The position numbers were made by a program, and so were the translations under genes. The notes under the pieces were generated by a model that worked only from the letters and a program-made list of their open reading frames with translations, was not told where the DNA came from and did no database searches. 64,000 nucleotides of DNA from Thermogemmatispora tikiterensis (GTDB taxonomy: Bacteria > Chloroflexota > Ktedonobacteria > Ktedonobacterales > Ktedonobacteraceae): positions 2,577,312 through 2,641,311 of the forward strand of contig NZ_MCIF01000002.1 in assembly GCF_003268475.1 (NCBI RefSeq), given 5' to 3'. Below, piece by piece: positions 16,648 through 24,433 of this stretch (positions are counted from its first letter, which is position 1; every line of letters starts with the position of its first letter).

Positions 16648-17919
16648 TCAGGAGGGCTCCTGGTGGTGCTTCCGTGACGCCCGGAAACCCCGGCGTCTGG
16701 TCACACGCGGTCCCGGCATGTGCTTCGACAGGTGGTCACCTGGGCTGTATTTGCGCTTTTGATCTTGCACCATTGCATTGGTCATATGCATATAATGACG
16801 CACAGTTGCGATATCCTCATGTCCGAGAATCTGCTGCAAACTAAAAATGTCACCGCCGTTCATCAAGTAATTAACGGCGAAGGTATGCCGCAGGATGTGA
16901 GGGCTCACCCGCTTCCCTGTGATCCCGGAGCGTTTCTTGAGCCTTTTAAAGAGCATCTCCATACCGTCTTTGGTGAGAGGCGAGCGCGTTTCTGACAGGA
17001 AGACATGATCGTCCCCGGCATTGCCCCACTCAGCCAGTTCTTCCTCACCCGGGCGGTAGTTATCCAGATAGTAGTACAGATAACGCTGACAGTTCCGCCC
17101 CATCGCTACCTCTCGCTCTTTGGATCCTTTCCCGAGCACGGTGAGCACTCCTTTCTTACGGTCCACCCTTCCCAGGGACAGGCTGGTGAGTTCCGAGACG
17201 CGGATGCCTGTATCGTACAGGACCCATAAAATGGCCTGATTGCGTGTCCTGGCACGATCGGCCAGAGGGCCAATCTCCCTCTTTCCGGGAGGGGTACAGG
17301 CCTGCAGTAAGCGTTCAAACTCTTCTTCAGTGATGATCTGGACAAGGGGGCGACCCGCTTTGGGGAAGGTTACCTGCTTAAACAAATCGTCTTCCAGGAT
17401 ACCCTGGCGTTGCACCCAATGAAAGAAGGCCCGGATAGAGCGGGCATATGACTGCACTGTACGCGCAGTGCGCTGTTTTCCATACTTTCCTGGAGTGGTG
17501 CGCAAATGCAGGAACCAGGCGCTGAGGTCCGCCGCCTCGACTGCCTCAATGGTCTCGATGCCTTGCTGCTCTCGCAGGAAAACCCTCAGCAGCTTCAGTG
17601 AGATTCGATGCCATGCAATCGTCTTGGGACTGCGATTCCCTCCGGCCTGATCCTGTAGATAGGCCTCGATGAGATCTTCGATGAGGTACCCACGTTGCCG
17701 GCGTGCTGATCGTTCTATCGGTCGCGTGGCTTGCTCTGCGACGGTTTGCTCCCGCCGATCTCGCTTCCGCTCGCTCGCCTTCCTGCGGTCCTGTTCGGCA
17801 CGCTGGGCTATGGCCCGCTGCTCGGTGAGACGCGAAGATCCTCCTCGCCGCACTTGTCTCCGCGGAGTCAGGACTTGCAAGGTGTCAGAAGAGAGAGAGG
17901 AAGAAAAGGGTGCATCCAT
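16648..17919 (-). CDS. Tyrosine recombinase (integrase)
   Basis: A 423-residue site-specific recombinase. A basic N-terminal extension (about 1-75) precedes a SAM-like core-binding domain (about 80-175) and the catalytic domain. Catalytic residues are all visible: Arg240 in TGIRVSEL, Lys264 or Lys267 in GKGSKER, His341 and Arg344 in HILRHTF, His367 in LGHEDI and the nucleophile Tyr376. It resembles XerC/D-type enzymes, but the long basic N-terminus and location beside a tRNA 3' end suit an element integrase. AAAGGAG precedes the ATG. It probably excises and integrates the element at the tRNA-Arg gene. Confidence 0.92.
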   Translation of the reverse strand: MDAPFSSSLSSDTLQVLTPRRQVRRGGSSRLTEQRAIAQRAEQDRRKASERKRDRREQTVAEQATRPIERSARRQRGYLIEDLIEAYLQDQAGGNRSPKTIAWHRISLKLLRVFLREQQGIETIEAVEAADLSAWFLHLRTTPGKYGKQRTARTVQSYARSIRAFFHWVQRQGILEDDLFKQVTFPKAGRPLVQIITEEEFERLLQACTPPGKREIGPLADRARTRNQAILWVLYDTGIRVSELTSLSLGRVDRKKGVLTVLGKGSKEREVAMGRNCQRYLYYYLDNYRPGEEELAEWGNAGDDHVFLSETRSPLTKDGMEMLFKRLKKRSGITGKRVSPHILRHTFAVNYLMNGGDIFSLQQILGHEDIATVRHYMHMTNAMVQDQKRKYSPGDHLSKHMPGPRVTRRRGFRASRKHHQEPS

Positions 17920-18111
17920 CAGAAAGTTCGCTCCTTTCTATCGTGCTTGCTCATCTTCAGCCGTGCAGCAACCCGCCTGTTGATCTGCTCAGAGAGGAAC
18001 CGCTTCTGGGCAGGACAGGCAAGAGCCTGCCAGAAGCAACCATAGCAGAGCACGAGGGGCAGCTCCCAGAACGGGGCCAGAAGCCGGGCAGAAGCATCAG
18101 GGAACGCGACG

Positions 18112-18264
18112 GGAACCAGGTGGGACGCTGAGAGCGATTCCCCTGGAGGCAGGTGGTTGCCAGTTGAGGCAGACAGGTGGTCACAGTCGCCAAAAAGAGG
18201 AAACACTTGTGTCTGCCACAGCTGAGCGAGGCAGGTGGTCATTGCAGCAGGGAGGCAAGTGGTC
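18112..18264 (+). repeat. Direct repeats, candidate integrase arm sites
   Basis: Copies of a RGRCARGTGGTY motif lie at 18145-18158, 18169-18182, 18227-18240 and 18251-18264, with a weaker copy at 18112-18125. The first and second, and the third and fourth, are each 24 bases apart. The copy at 18172-18184 (GACAGGTGGTCAC) is identical over 13 bases to one inside the integrase gene at 16727-16739. They sit between integrase and tRNA, where arm-type recombinase or excisionase sites are usually found. No gene is seen in 17920-18375. Confidence 0.6.
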
Positions 18265-18375
18265 GCTGGAGGGAGGAAACCCCGTCTTGCAGACCACCAT
18301 CTCAGCCGCTCACCTCCTCTGCGTGGCGTCGCAGGGCTTGAGAAGCGGGTTGAGACGGTGGTTCTGGAAGGAAGG

Positions 18376-18449
18376 CGCACCTGGCAGGACTCGAACCCGC
18401 AACCACTTGATCCGAAGTCAAGCGCTCTATCCAATTGAGCTACAGGTGC
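18376..18449 (-). tRNA. tRNA-Arg (anticodon TCG)
   Basis: A 74-base cloverleaf on the minus strand: acceptor GCACCTG pairs with CAGGTGC, D-arm GCTC/GAGC, anticodon stem CTTGA/TCAAG around loop CTTCGGA (anticodon TCG, reading CGA), T-arm GCGGG/CCTGC with TTCGAGT. The discriminator base is G and CCA is not encoded. The 3' end faces the integrase gene, so the element's attachment core probably lies in the 3' half of this gene and the tRNA is kept intact. Confidence 0.95.
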
Positions 18450-18959
18450 AGCGCTTCCATGATAGCATAGTTCCCCACCAATCTTCAAGTCCCTCCCTCC
18501 CTCTCTCTCTGCAGAGAGGGAGCACAGACCAATGACCAGAGCCTAGGAAGGGCCAGTTGTTCCCTGCCCCCTTCCCAGAAAAAGTTTTCTGCTCTATGCT
18601 AGTCAAAAGCAGGTACACTGGAACGGGGGTAAGCGGACGCCAGCTTACTTGTTTGTCCCCTCCCCACCCTGAGCGGCTTGAACTCCTGAGCTGCCGCGGG
18701 CCATCACTCAGTCCCACCCAGCTGAGAGGACACGAGGTAGAATGGAAAGAGAGATAGGACATCTTTCATAAGCAGAGCGCGCAGACTCAGAGTGCAGGTC
18801 CGCATGATGATGGTATGCTTTACAGAGAGAAGGGGTGTCGCGGTTCAATGTCGCGATCATGTCACCTATCCACAGGAATAACCGTTAGACTACAATGTAG
18901 TTATCGGTGATCCTTTCTCTCTCCATTGAGCTGACAGAGACAAAGGGAAGGAGTACACA
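18450..18959. other. Intergenic region at element/chromosome boundary
   Basis: This 510-base stretch separates tRNA-Arg from the response regulator. No gene is seen. A short dyad ACTACA-A-TGTAGT at 18889-18901 overlaps a TACAAT -10-like hexamer (18891-18896), about 60 bases upstream of the response-regulator start, and may be its promoter and operator; no convincing -35 box accompanies it. Confidence 0.45.
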
Positions 18960-19457
18960 ATGTCAGGGCTTGTCTTTCCGCCGGCAGCCCAACGCCCACG
19001 CAGCGCTATTATCTTGATTGTCGAGGACGATGCCGACTTCGGCAAGTTTCTGGAGGAGGTTATTAACAGTGAAACCCCCTACCAGGCGGCTCTTGCCGAT
19101 AATGGCTCCTGCGCCCTGGAGAAGGCCAAGCGCCTCCGTCCCTGCCTTCTGCTCCTCGACTATAAGCTCCCGGACATCAACGGCCTGGAGGTCTTTGATC
19201 GCTTGCAGGAGATGGAGGAGACGCGCGGTACCCCAGCCATCATGATGAGCGCCGACCTGCCCTATGAGGAGCTGCAGCAGCGCGGTATCCATCCCCTGCG
19301 CAAGCCAATGGACATCCGGCGCGTGATCCGCGTGATCACCCACGCCCTGGCTACAAGCGAAGAGCAGCAGCTGGCCCGCGCTCAGCAGCCGTTCCAGCCG
19401 TTTCAGCCGCCCCAACAGCAGCCATCACAGCAGCAATTGGTACGCGCCCAATCCTGA
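18960..19457 (+). CDS. Single-domain response regulator with Gln-rich tail
   Basis: A 165-residue protein: receiver domain at about 15-135 with the acidic pair in VEDDAD, phospho-acceptor Asp67 in LLLLDYKLP and the conserved Lys in LRKPMD near residue 119. It has no output domain; the last 30 residues are low-complexity Gln/Pro/Phe. A single receiver usually relays phosphate or binds a partner protein. AAGGGAAGGAG precedes the ATG. No histidine kinase gene is adjacent, so its partner is elsewhere. It lies upstream of ftsZ on the same strand, but 600 bases separate them, so a link to division is not supported. Confidence 0.88.
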   Translation: MSGLVFPPAAQRPRSAIILIVEDDADFGKFLEEVINSETPYQAALADNGSCALEKAKRLRPCLLLLDYKLPDINGLEVFDRLQEMEETRGTPAIMMSADLPYEELQQRGIHPLRKPMDIRRVIRVITHALATSEEQQLARAQQPFQPFQPPQQQPSQQQLVRAQS

Positions 19458-20065
19458 TGAATAGTGCTGGCAGCCAGGCCATACATTGACCCGCGCCTTC
19501 CGCAGCAGCGTCGGGCGGCGGCTTCCCGTCGCCCGCACCAGGGTCAACTCGTTCGTTCATCAGTAGTCCTTCTACAGGAGCGAGCCGAGAGCCCGAGGCA
19601 GAGCGAGATCCGAGCAGAGCGAGAGGGGATTGTCTTCCCTTTGTCTGACAAGCCAAGCCAAGGCAAGTAAGTAAGCCAGCAAGGAGACAAGTGGAGAGCC
19701 AGTCTCATGCTCGTCTAGCCAGGCCCGCACCGCTTCGGGCTTTTCCTTCCGCTCCTCTATCCTATACGCCATCGCTATCCACTTGCTCGATTTGACGCCT
19801 GGCTCATCTCATCAGCGCGCTCCCGAGTCCCCAACTCACAGGCAGACAGAAGCGGCCTTTTCACTCTCCGTTTTACGTACCGGCCATGCTCTCCGTAATA
19901 TCTGATAGGGAGGGTTCGCATTTTGAAGAAGAAGGAACGTCTTGCCATCCCTTGACACACTTGCTACAATGCGCTTAGAACGCCTTTCGGCAACATACTA
20001 CCTGCTCATCGCAGCACCCAGATAAGGGCTGCTCGCTCACAGAGAGAAGAGAAACGGGGGTCCGC
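19458..20065. other. Intergenic region before ftsZ
   Basis: No gene is supported in these 608 bases: open frames on both strands lack ribosome sites. The right end holds the ftsZ promoter (19942-19970) and an untranslated leader of about 90 bases. The middle has short repetitive GAGC/GCAAG runs without clear function. Confidence 0.45.
19942..19970 (+). promoter_or_regulatory. Predicted sigma-70-type promoter of ftsZ
   Basis: TTGCCA (19942-19947) and TACAAT (19965-19970) are separated by 17 bases, a good housekeeping promoter. A TTGACA at 19952-19957 overlaps and could serve a second, weaker start with TTAGAA as -10. The predicted transcription start is near 19977, about 90 bases upstream of the ftsZ ATG. 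Confidence 0.6.
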
Positions 20066-21571
20066 ATGCAGTCGATATCTCATGGCGATCGATACGAGAG
20101 AGGGAGGCCCTGGGACCGCCAGGGGCAGGCGGCGAACGAAGGGTCAGACTTCTACGATGAGCAGGCGAACCGCTGGGCCGTACTCCGACATGAGGTAGAG
20201 GTGGGAGAGGATATGCGGGAGGAGCACACCCTGGCCGGCTGGGAGCAGCGGGATACGGAAGAGGAGATGATTGCTACTGAGGCGCCTGCCGACGCCGAGG
20301 AGCGCTGCGATGAGCCGCGCCATGTTGATATTGTGGTGGCCGGTGTAGGCGGCGGAGGTACCAACGCGGTGAATCGCATGATTGATATGAATGTCAGGGG
20401 CGTGCGTTTCATCGCGATGAATACGGATGCGCAGGTGCTGGAGCTGTCACAGGCCCCACTGCGGATTAGCCTGGGCTACCATTATACTAAGGGTTTAGGA
20501 GCAGGCGGTAACGCGGCTGTAGGCATGCGCGCCGCAACGGAGAGCGCGGCGGAGATTCGCGCCGCCCTCAAGGATGCTGACCTGGTCTTTATCACCGCCG
20601 GTTTGGGAGGCGGTACCGGTACAGGAGCTGCCCCGGTGGTGGCTTCGATTGCTCGCAAGCTGGGCGCCCTGACGATCGGCATTGTGACGCTTCCGTTCAG
20701 CTTTGAAGGCTCCCGCCGCCGCCGCGTGGCCCAGGAGGGTCTGGCCGAGCTGAGCAAAGAGGTCGATGCTTTGATCACTGTTCCAAACGATCGGCTGCTG
20801 ATGTCGAGCACACGCGATCGCAGTCTGGCAGAAGCCTTCAAGGTTGCCGATGATGTACTGCGCCAGGGAGTGCAGGGAATCGCCGAGGTCATTAACGTGC
20901 CAGGGCTGGTCAACGTTGATTTCGCCGACGTGCGTAATGTCTTGCGCGATGCTGGCAGCGCTCTCATGAGCATCGGTGAGGGGAAGGGCCGCAATCGCGC
21001 TCAGATCGCTGCTCAGCAGGCTATCGCCGGTGGTTTTCTGAATGTGACGATCAAGGGGGCGCACCGCGTGCTGTTCAATATCAGTGGTGGCGAAGACCTG
21101 ACGCTCTTTGAGGTCAACGAGGTGGCCGAGTGCATCCGGGGTGTGGTCGATGAGGCGGCAGACATTACCTTCGGAGCCGTCATCGATCCAACGCTGCAGG
21201 ATAGCCTGCGCGTGACCCTGATCGCTGCCGGTATGGGAGAGCCACTCACGGCTCAGACACCAGCGCTGATTTCAGGGGCGCCACGCCCGGCTCAGCTGCA
21301 GGCGCCAGCCCAAGCCAGCAACGGCGCAGGGACGCCCGAGCCGGCTCGGGCCTCTCACCAGATGATTCCCATGCCACCATTGACGCCGCGTCCCTCCCTG
21401 TCTCAGGGGACACCAGCCGCCTCGGCCACACCCCTGCGTCCGCCGGCTCTGCCACGCCCGCAGCGCAGCCTGGAAGATCTCCGTGGCCTGCGAAGCCTGG
21501 CGCGCCGCTACCAGGAGCGGCTGGAGCAGGAGAGAGAGATTAGCGCGCCCCCCTTTTTGCGCCGTCGCTAG
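20066..21571 (+). CDS. ftsZ: Cell division GTPase FtsZ
   Basis: A 501-residue tubulin-like GTPase that builds the division ring. The signature GGGTGTG is at 181-187, compared with about 104-110 in E. coli, so there is an N-terminal extension of roughly 75-80 residues, acidic and probably disordered. The T7 loop NVDFADVR holds the catalytic Asp. After the globular core a Pro/Ala-rich linker (about 395-490) ends in PPFLRRR, like the usual FtsZ C-terminal peptide that binds FtsA/SepF-type anchors. The gene is alone, away from any cell-wall/division cluster. The ATG at 20066 is the first in frame; shorter starts within the extension cannot be excluded. Confidence 0.97.
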   Translation: MQSISHGDRYERGRPWDRQGQAANEGSDFYDEQANRWAVLRHEVEVGEDMREEHTLAGWEQRDTEEEMIATEAPADAEERCDEPRHVDIVVAGVGGGGTNAVNRMIDMNVRGVRFIAMNTDAQVLELSQAPLRISLGYHYTKGLGAGGNAAVGMRAATESAAEIRAALKDADLVFITAGLGGGTGTGAAPVVASIARKLGALTIGIVTLPFSFEGSRRRRVAQEGLAELSKEVDALITVPNDRLLMSSTRDRSLAEAFKVADDVLRQGVQGIAEVINVPGLVNVDFADVRNVLRDAGSALMSIGEGKGRNRAQIAAQQAIAGGFLNVTIKGAHRVLFNISGGEDLTLFEVNEVAECIRGVVDEAADITFGAVIDPTLQDSLRVTLIAAGMGEPLTAQTPALISGAPRPAQLQAPAQASNGAGTPEPARASHQMIPMPPLTPRPSLSQGTPAASATPLRPPALPRPQRSLEDLRGLRSLARRYQERLEQEREISAPPFLRRR

Positions 21572-21950
21572 GACGGAGAGGAAAGCCTCCGGGCCAGATG
21601 GAGAGCGGCTTCTCTCTCATCCGGGCATCTGATGGAGCCGTTCAGGACAGCCCTGTCTGTTCATGGGAGTCAGCGGAAGCAGAGCGCAGCTGAGTGAAGT
21701 AGTCCACCAAGCAGAAAGAACGCACCCTTCTCAACGACCACAAGGCGGCCATTGAGATGAGTTCAGAGGAGCTGGCCAGCCCCCTCGCAGGCCAGCTCTT
21801 CCTGTGCGTCAGCCTCTTCGTCGGCAGGCCTGCCGAACGTCTCAAGCGTCTACACTCTTCATCTCACGTCCGCCTGACACGGGCGAGAGCGGACACGCCA
21901 AGCCACTGTCTCTCTGAGGTGCCCGGCAGGCGAAACCAGCAATGCTAAGG
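21572..21950. other. Intergenic region after ftsZ
   Basis: Convergent gap between ftsZ and the KGG-repeat gene (379 bases). No gene is supported. A weak GAGAG/CTCTC stem lies near 21600-21617 but there is no U-tract, so no terminator is called. Confidence 0.4.
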
Positions 21951-22259
21951 CTAAGAGTTGGAGCTACTCTCATCCTGGGTCTGAGCTGGAGCAGCGGCGG
22001 AGCTAGCAGCACGTCCCCGCTCACCGCCCTTCTTGCCAATGCGCGAGTAGAAAGCCGAGCCTTGCTGACGCTTCGTCGACTCTCCGCCCTTCTTACCGAT
22101 CTCAGAATAGAACTGAGGGCCGCGTTTCTGCTTGACTGCTTCGCCTCCCTTCTTACCAATTCGTGCGTAGAACTCCGTACCATACTTCTCGCGCACAGCC
22201 TGACCGCCATGCTTGGCCTTCTGCGATCCGGGTTCCGGTCCGCGTTTATTGTTCGCCAT
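21951..22259 (-). CDS. KGG-repeat stress protein (GsiB/Con-10-like)
   Basis: A 102-residue, highly hydrophilic protein with three copies of a motif of about 20 residues ending in IGKKGGE (about residues 25-45, 45-65 and 65-83). Such KGG repeats occur in general stress and desiccation proteins such as GsiB of Bacillus and Con-10 of fungi; they are probably intrinsically disordered. I chose the ATG at 22259, preceded by GAGAGG, instead of a TTG nine codons upstream. The Ser/Ala/Gln tail is low-complexity. It is transcribed in the same direction as larB upstream, 104 bases away. Confidence 0.85.
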   Translation of the reverse strand: MANNKRGPEPGSQKAKHGGQAVREKYGTEFYARIGKKGGEAVKQKRGPQFYSEIGKKGGESTKRQQGSAFYSRIGKKGGERGRAASSAAAPAQTQDESSSNS

Positions 22260-22363
22260 AGAAGGTCCCGCCTCTCTTTCACTCAAACTCCACGTTTACC
22301 CAACAACGCGGCGAGACAGTCTCTGCTCCCAGCGAGAGAGACAGAAATCTCGCAGCCTTCTAG

Positions 22364-23176
22364 CTAGCGCAAGGGATGCTTGCGAGCCTGAGCCACACGG
22401 TTGGCGATCAGGGCCGCGGTGATGCCCGCGCCGACGCCGTTATCGATATTGACGACGGCGAGGCCTGGCGCACATGTCTGCAGCATTGACAGCAGGGCGG
22501 CCATGCCCTTGCCGCCCAGGCCATAGCCAACCGAAGTGGGCAAGCCAATGACAGGGACAGGAACCAGTCCTGCCACGACCGAAGGGAGCGCCCCATCCAT
22601 GCCAGCGGCCACCACGATCGCATCTACGTCGTTCGAGAGCAGGTCGCGCAGAGGGCCAACCAGACGGTGCAGCCCTGCCACCCCCACGTCATAGATACAG
22701 GTCACGCGGCAGCCCATTTCTTCGGCAACGAGGGCCGCCTCCTCCGCTACTGGGACATCGGAGGTGCCCGCCGTAATGATGCCAACGTGCCCCCCCGTGT
22801 CGGGACGCACAAAATCGGGCCTGGAGATGACCATCGCTCTGGCGGCTTCGCGCAGACGAATGGTGTAGTCACGAAAGACGTCGAGGAGTGCCTCCTTCGT
22901 CTCTGAGCGCATGCGGCTGATAATCGCTCGTCCTGAACCAGCCAGCAACGCCTGGGCCATGGCAATCACCTGCGCCGTCTCTTTGGTCTCCCCAAAGATG
23001 ACTTCCGGCGCTCCTTTCCTGCGCTCGCGACCAGGGTCAGGACGAATCGTGACCGGTTCGGACTGCGCACTCGACGGCCCTGGCTTCGATACCTCTCGCG
23101 TGCGCGCCTCCGGCCCTTCGCTCAGCCGCTCCAGCTCCGCGAACAGCTCCCACTGTTCGTCAGACCGATGACTCAT
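22364..23176 (-). CDS. larB: LarB, nickel-pincer cofactor carboxylase/hydrolase
   Basis: A 270-residue protein of the LarB family: the C-terminal two thirds are an AIR-carboxylase (PurE)-like domain with the glycine-rich segment ITAGTSDVPVAEEA and the GMDGALPSVV motif. LarB converts nicotinic acid adenine dinucleotide into a dicarboxylated pyridinium mononucleotide, the first step to the nickel-pincer cofactor of lactate racemase and relatives. The ATG at 23176 has AGGAG upstream; the GTG four codons earlier does not. larC and larE, which complete the pathway, are not in this window, so the gene is separated from its partners or acts in another context. Confidence 0.92.
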   Translation of the reverse strand: MSHRSDEQWELFAELERLSEGPEARTREVSKPGPSSAQSEPVTIRPDPGRERRKGAPEVIFGETKETAQVIAMAQALLAGSGRAIISRMRSETKEALLDVFRDYTIRLREAARAMVISRPDFVRPDTGGHVGIITAGTSDVPVAEEAALVAEEMGCRVTCIYDVGVAGLHRLVGPLRDLLSNDVDAIVVAAGMDGALPSVVAGLVPVPVIGLPTSVGYGLGGKGMAALLSMLQTCAPGLAVVNIDNGVGAGITAALIANRVAQARKHPLR

Positions 23177-23947
23177 GGAAATGTACACTCCTGATTGAGC
23201 AAAATAATTGTCTTCCTATCCAGGAATTCTCCAACGCCCAGTAGTGTAACACATCTCGATAGAAAGAACAAGGCAATTATGCCAGCACCAGAACCGCCAG
23301 GGCCACCAGGACCTTTGGACAAGCATCTCTCCCAGGAGAACCTTCGCCCCCCAACAACGACCACAGACCTGGCCAGTCGCCAGATGAGACAGTGGCACAG
23401 AACGCCAGATGGACAGCAGCCAGACGGACTGACTCTATCAAGAGGATCAACCTGCTCTTGCTCTCCTCCGCTTTCCATCAAGCGTCCTCTCGCTTCAGCG
23501 TCTGCCGGCCAAGCCGGCTGGGCGCAAGCTCTCCTATACTACCTGTCTATGATATAATGTACTCGCACCTCCAAATGTGGTCTATTTCTAACAGGTGCTA
23601 TGGAGTCGCGCCAGTAACCGCTACTCCGGGCCGGAGGATGCTTTATATTTCTACGTGAAGTATCCTTCTTCTCAGGTTTTGTAGGACATCAGCGACTCAT
23701 CATCTATCACTCGCTGGGCGTCTCCTGCCTGCCCAGGGGAGAGAGTCGGGTCAGCCCCTCAGCAATGGGCTTGCCAGATCCCCATTTCAGATGTATCCTG
23801 CCTGTCAGCATCAAGTGAACATCGCAGGACGGTTGAGCGAGCAGAGCAGGATCGCTCAGATCCGTGCTTCGCCGCTTTGCTGGATTCCGCCCGGGCCGGA
23901 GGGACAACCACGATGCCTTGTGAGAGAGGTTCAGGGTGACAACCTGT
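23177..23947. other. Long intergenic region with promoter and hairpins
   Basis: No gene is supported in these 771 bases. The larB promoter must lie at the left end. In the middle an extended -10 promoter (23550-23558) faces right; the following 80 bases form two tandem hairpins (GGTGC/GCGCC at 23594-23612, CTCCG/CGGAG at 23624-23636). About 300 bases then follow before the lipoprotein gene. A structured leader or small RNA is possible. Confidence 0.4.
23550..23558 (+). promoter_or_regulatory. Extended -10 promoter, TGATATAAT
   Basis: TGA-TATAAT at 23550-23558 is a consensus extended -10 element without a clear -35 box. The same nine bases occur upstream of the aldehyde dehydrogenase gene (33907-33915). 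Transcription would start near 23565 and read towards the lipoprotein gene through two hairpins. Confidence 0.5.
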
Positions 23948-24433
23948 ATGAGCAGATCTGGATATAAGCGCATGGGCGCCTTGCTCTCGGGGTGGGCTAT
24001 GCTCTGGCTGCTCCTGTTGAGCGCTTGCGGCCCAACGGCTAACCAGCTTTCTCCGGCGGCGACGGTGACCATTAATCCCGCCTTCCAGGCAAGCACTTCG
24101 CCCCTGCCCACAGTGCCGCCCTATCGCTGCGGCGCCTGGGCCTCCAACAACGCCCCGTCACCAACCGCGGTGATTACCATCTATGCTCGCCTGACAAAAA
24201 ATCTGCAAGGCGTGGCAGGAGCTACAGCCACAGCAGTGGTCCATTTTAGCAGCGGAGACGTTCCTTTGACGCAACAGCCTACGAGCGATCAGGGCGGCTA
24301 CGTCCGCTTCACGCTCTCCCTGGCTGGGCGGCAGCCGCGCAACGTTCCGGCGACGGTCGACGTGACCTTTACCAATATCCCGGGAGGGCCTGCTAGCCTG
24401 CGCTGCAGCCCGGCTTTCTTTACACCTCAGTAA
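23948..24433 (+). CDS. Putative lipoprotein, unknown function
   Basis: A 161-residue protein with a basic N-terminus, a hydrophobic signal (about 12-26) and the lipobox LLSAC, so it should be lipid-anchored outside the cell membrane. A Ser/Thr/Pro-rich spacer leads to a single beta-rich domain (about 60-161) that resembles Ig-like or carboxypeptidase-regulatory folds and contains two Cys that could pair. The ATG at 23948 was preferred to a GTG four codons upstream; the ribosome site is weak in both cases. The last 14 bases overlap the convergent mutM gene. Function is unknown. Confidence 0.7.
   Translation: MSRSGYKRMGALLSGWAMLWLLLLSACGPTANQLSPAATVTINPAFQASTSPLPTVPPYRCGAWASNNAPSPTAVITIYARLTKNLQGVAGATATAVVHFSSGDVPLTQQPTSDQGGYVRFTLSLAGRQPRNVPATVDVTFTNIPGGPASLRCSPAFFTPQ

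Larger units (their letters stand above)
1..18449. mobile_element. Integrated conjugative-type element, right part, at tRNA-Arg
   Basis: The stretch holds a tyrosine recombinase next to the 3' end of a tRNA-Arg gene, a VirB4-type ATPase, a coupling-type ATPase, VirB6/TrbL-like and pilin-like membrane proteins, a replication-relaxation protein and an actin-like/RHH maintenance pair. Right of the tRNA the content turns to housekeeping genes (response regulator, ftsZ), so the tRNA marks the boundary. The left boundary is not in the window: no copy of the tRNA 3' end was seen in the first 18 kb. Integration into the tRNA is inferred from the arrangement. The element could be an ICE or a plasmid integrated by the same route; conjugation itself is inferred from gene families. 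Confidence 0.75.

Noticed and set aside
18112-18264. CRISPR-like array from repeated GGCAGGTGGTC motifs
   Set aside because: Repeats are too short, imperfect and irregularly spaced, and no cas genes are near; arm-type recombinase sites fit better.
17919-18488. Minus-strand open frame of 189 codons crossing the tRNA-Arg gene
   Set aside because: It runs through a tRNA and the repeat array, so it is a chance opening.
19572-19772. 66-codon minus-strand frame between response regulator and ftsZ
   Set aside because: No ribosome site upstream and no recognisable content, although the start looks protein-like.
23195-23557. 120-codon plus-strand frame in the larB-lipoprotein gap
   Set aside because: Pro- and Ser-rich translation without motif or ribosome site; likely a chance frame.
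23591-23660. Resemblance to a fluoride (crcB) riboswitch: GGTGC...GCGCC stem, AACCGC, hairpin, then GATG...CTAC
   Set aside because: The pairing that should join the GGAG segment with a CTCC before the final CTAC is missing, and the downstream gene is a lipoprotein with no link to fluoride.
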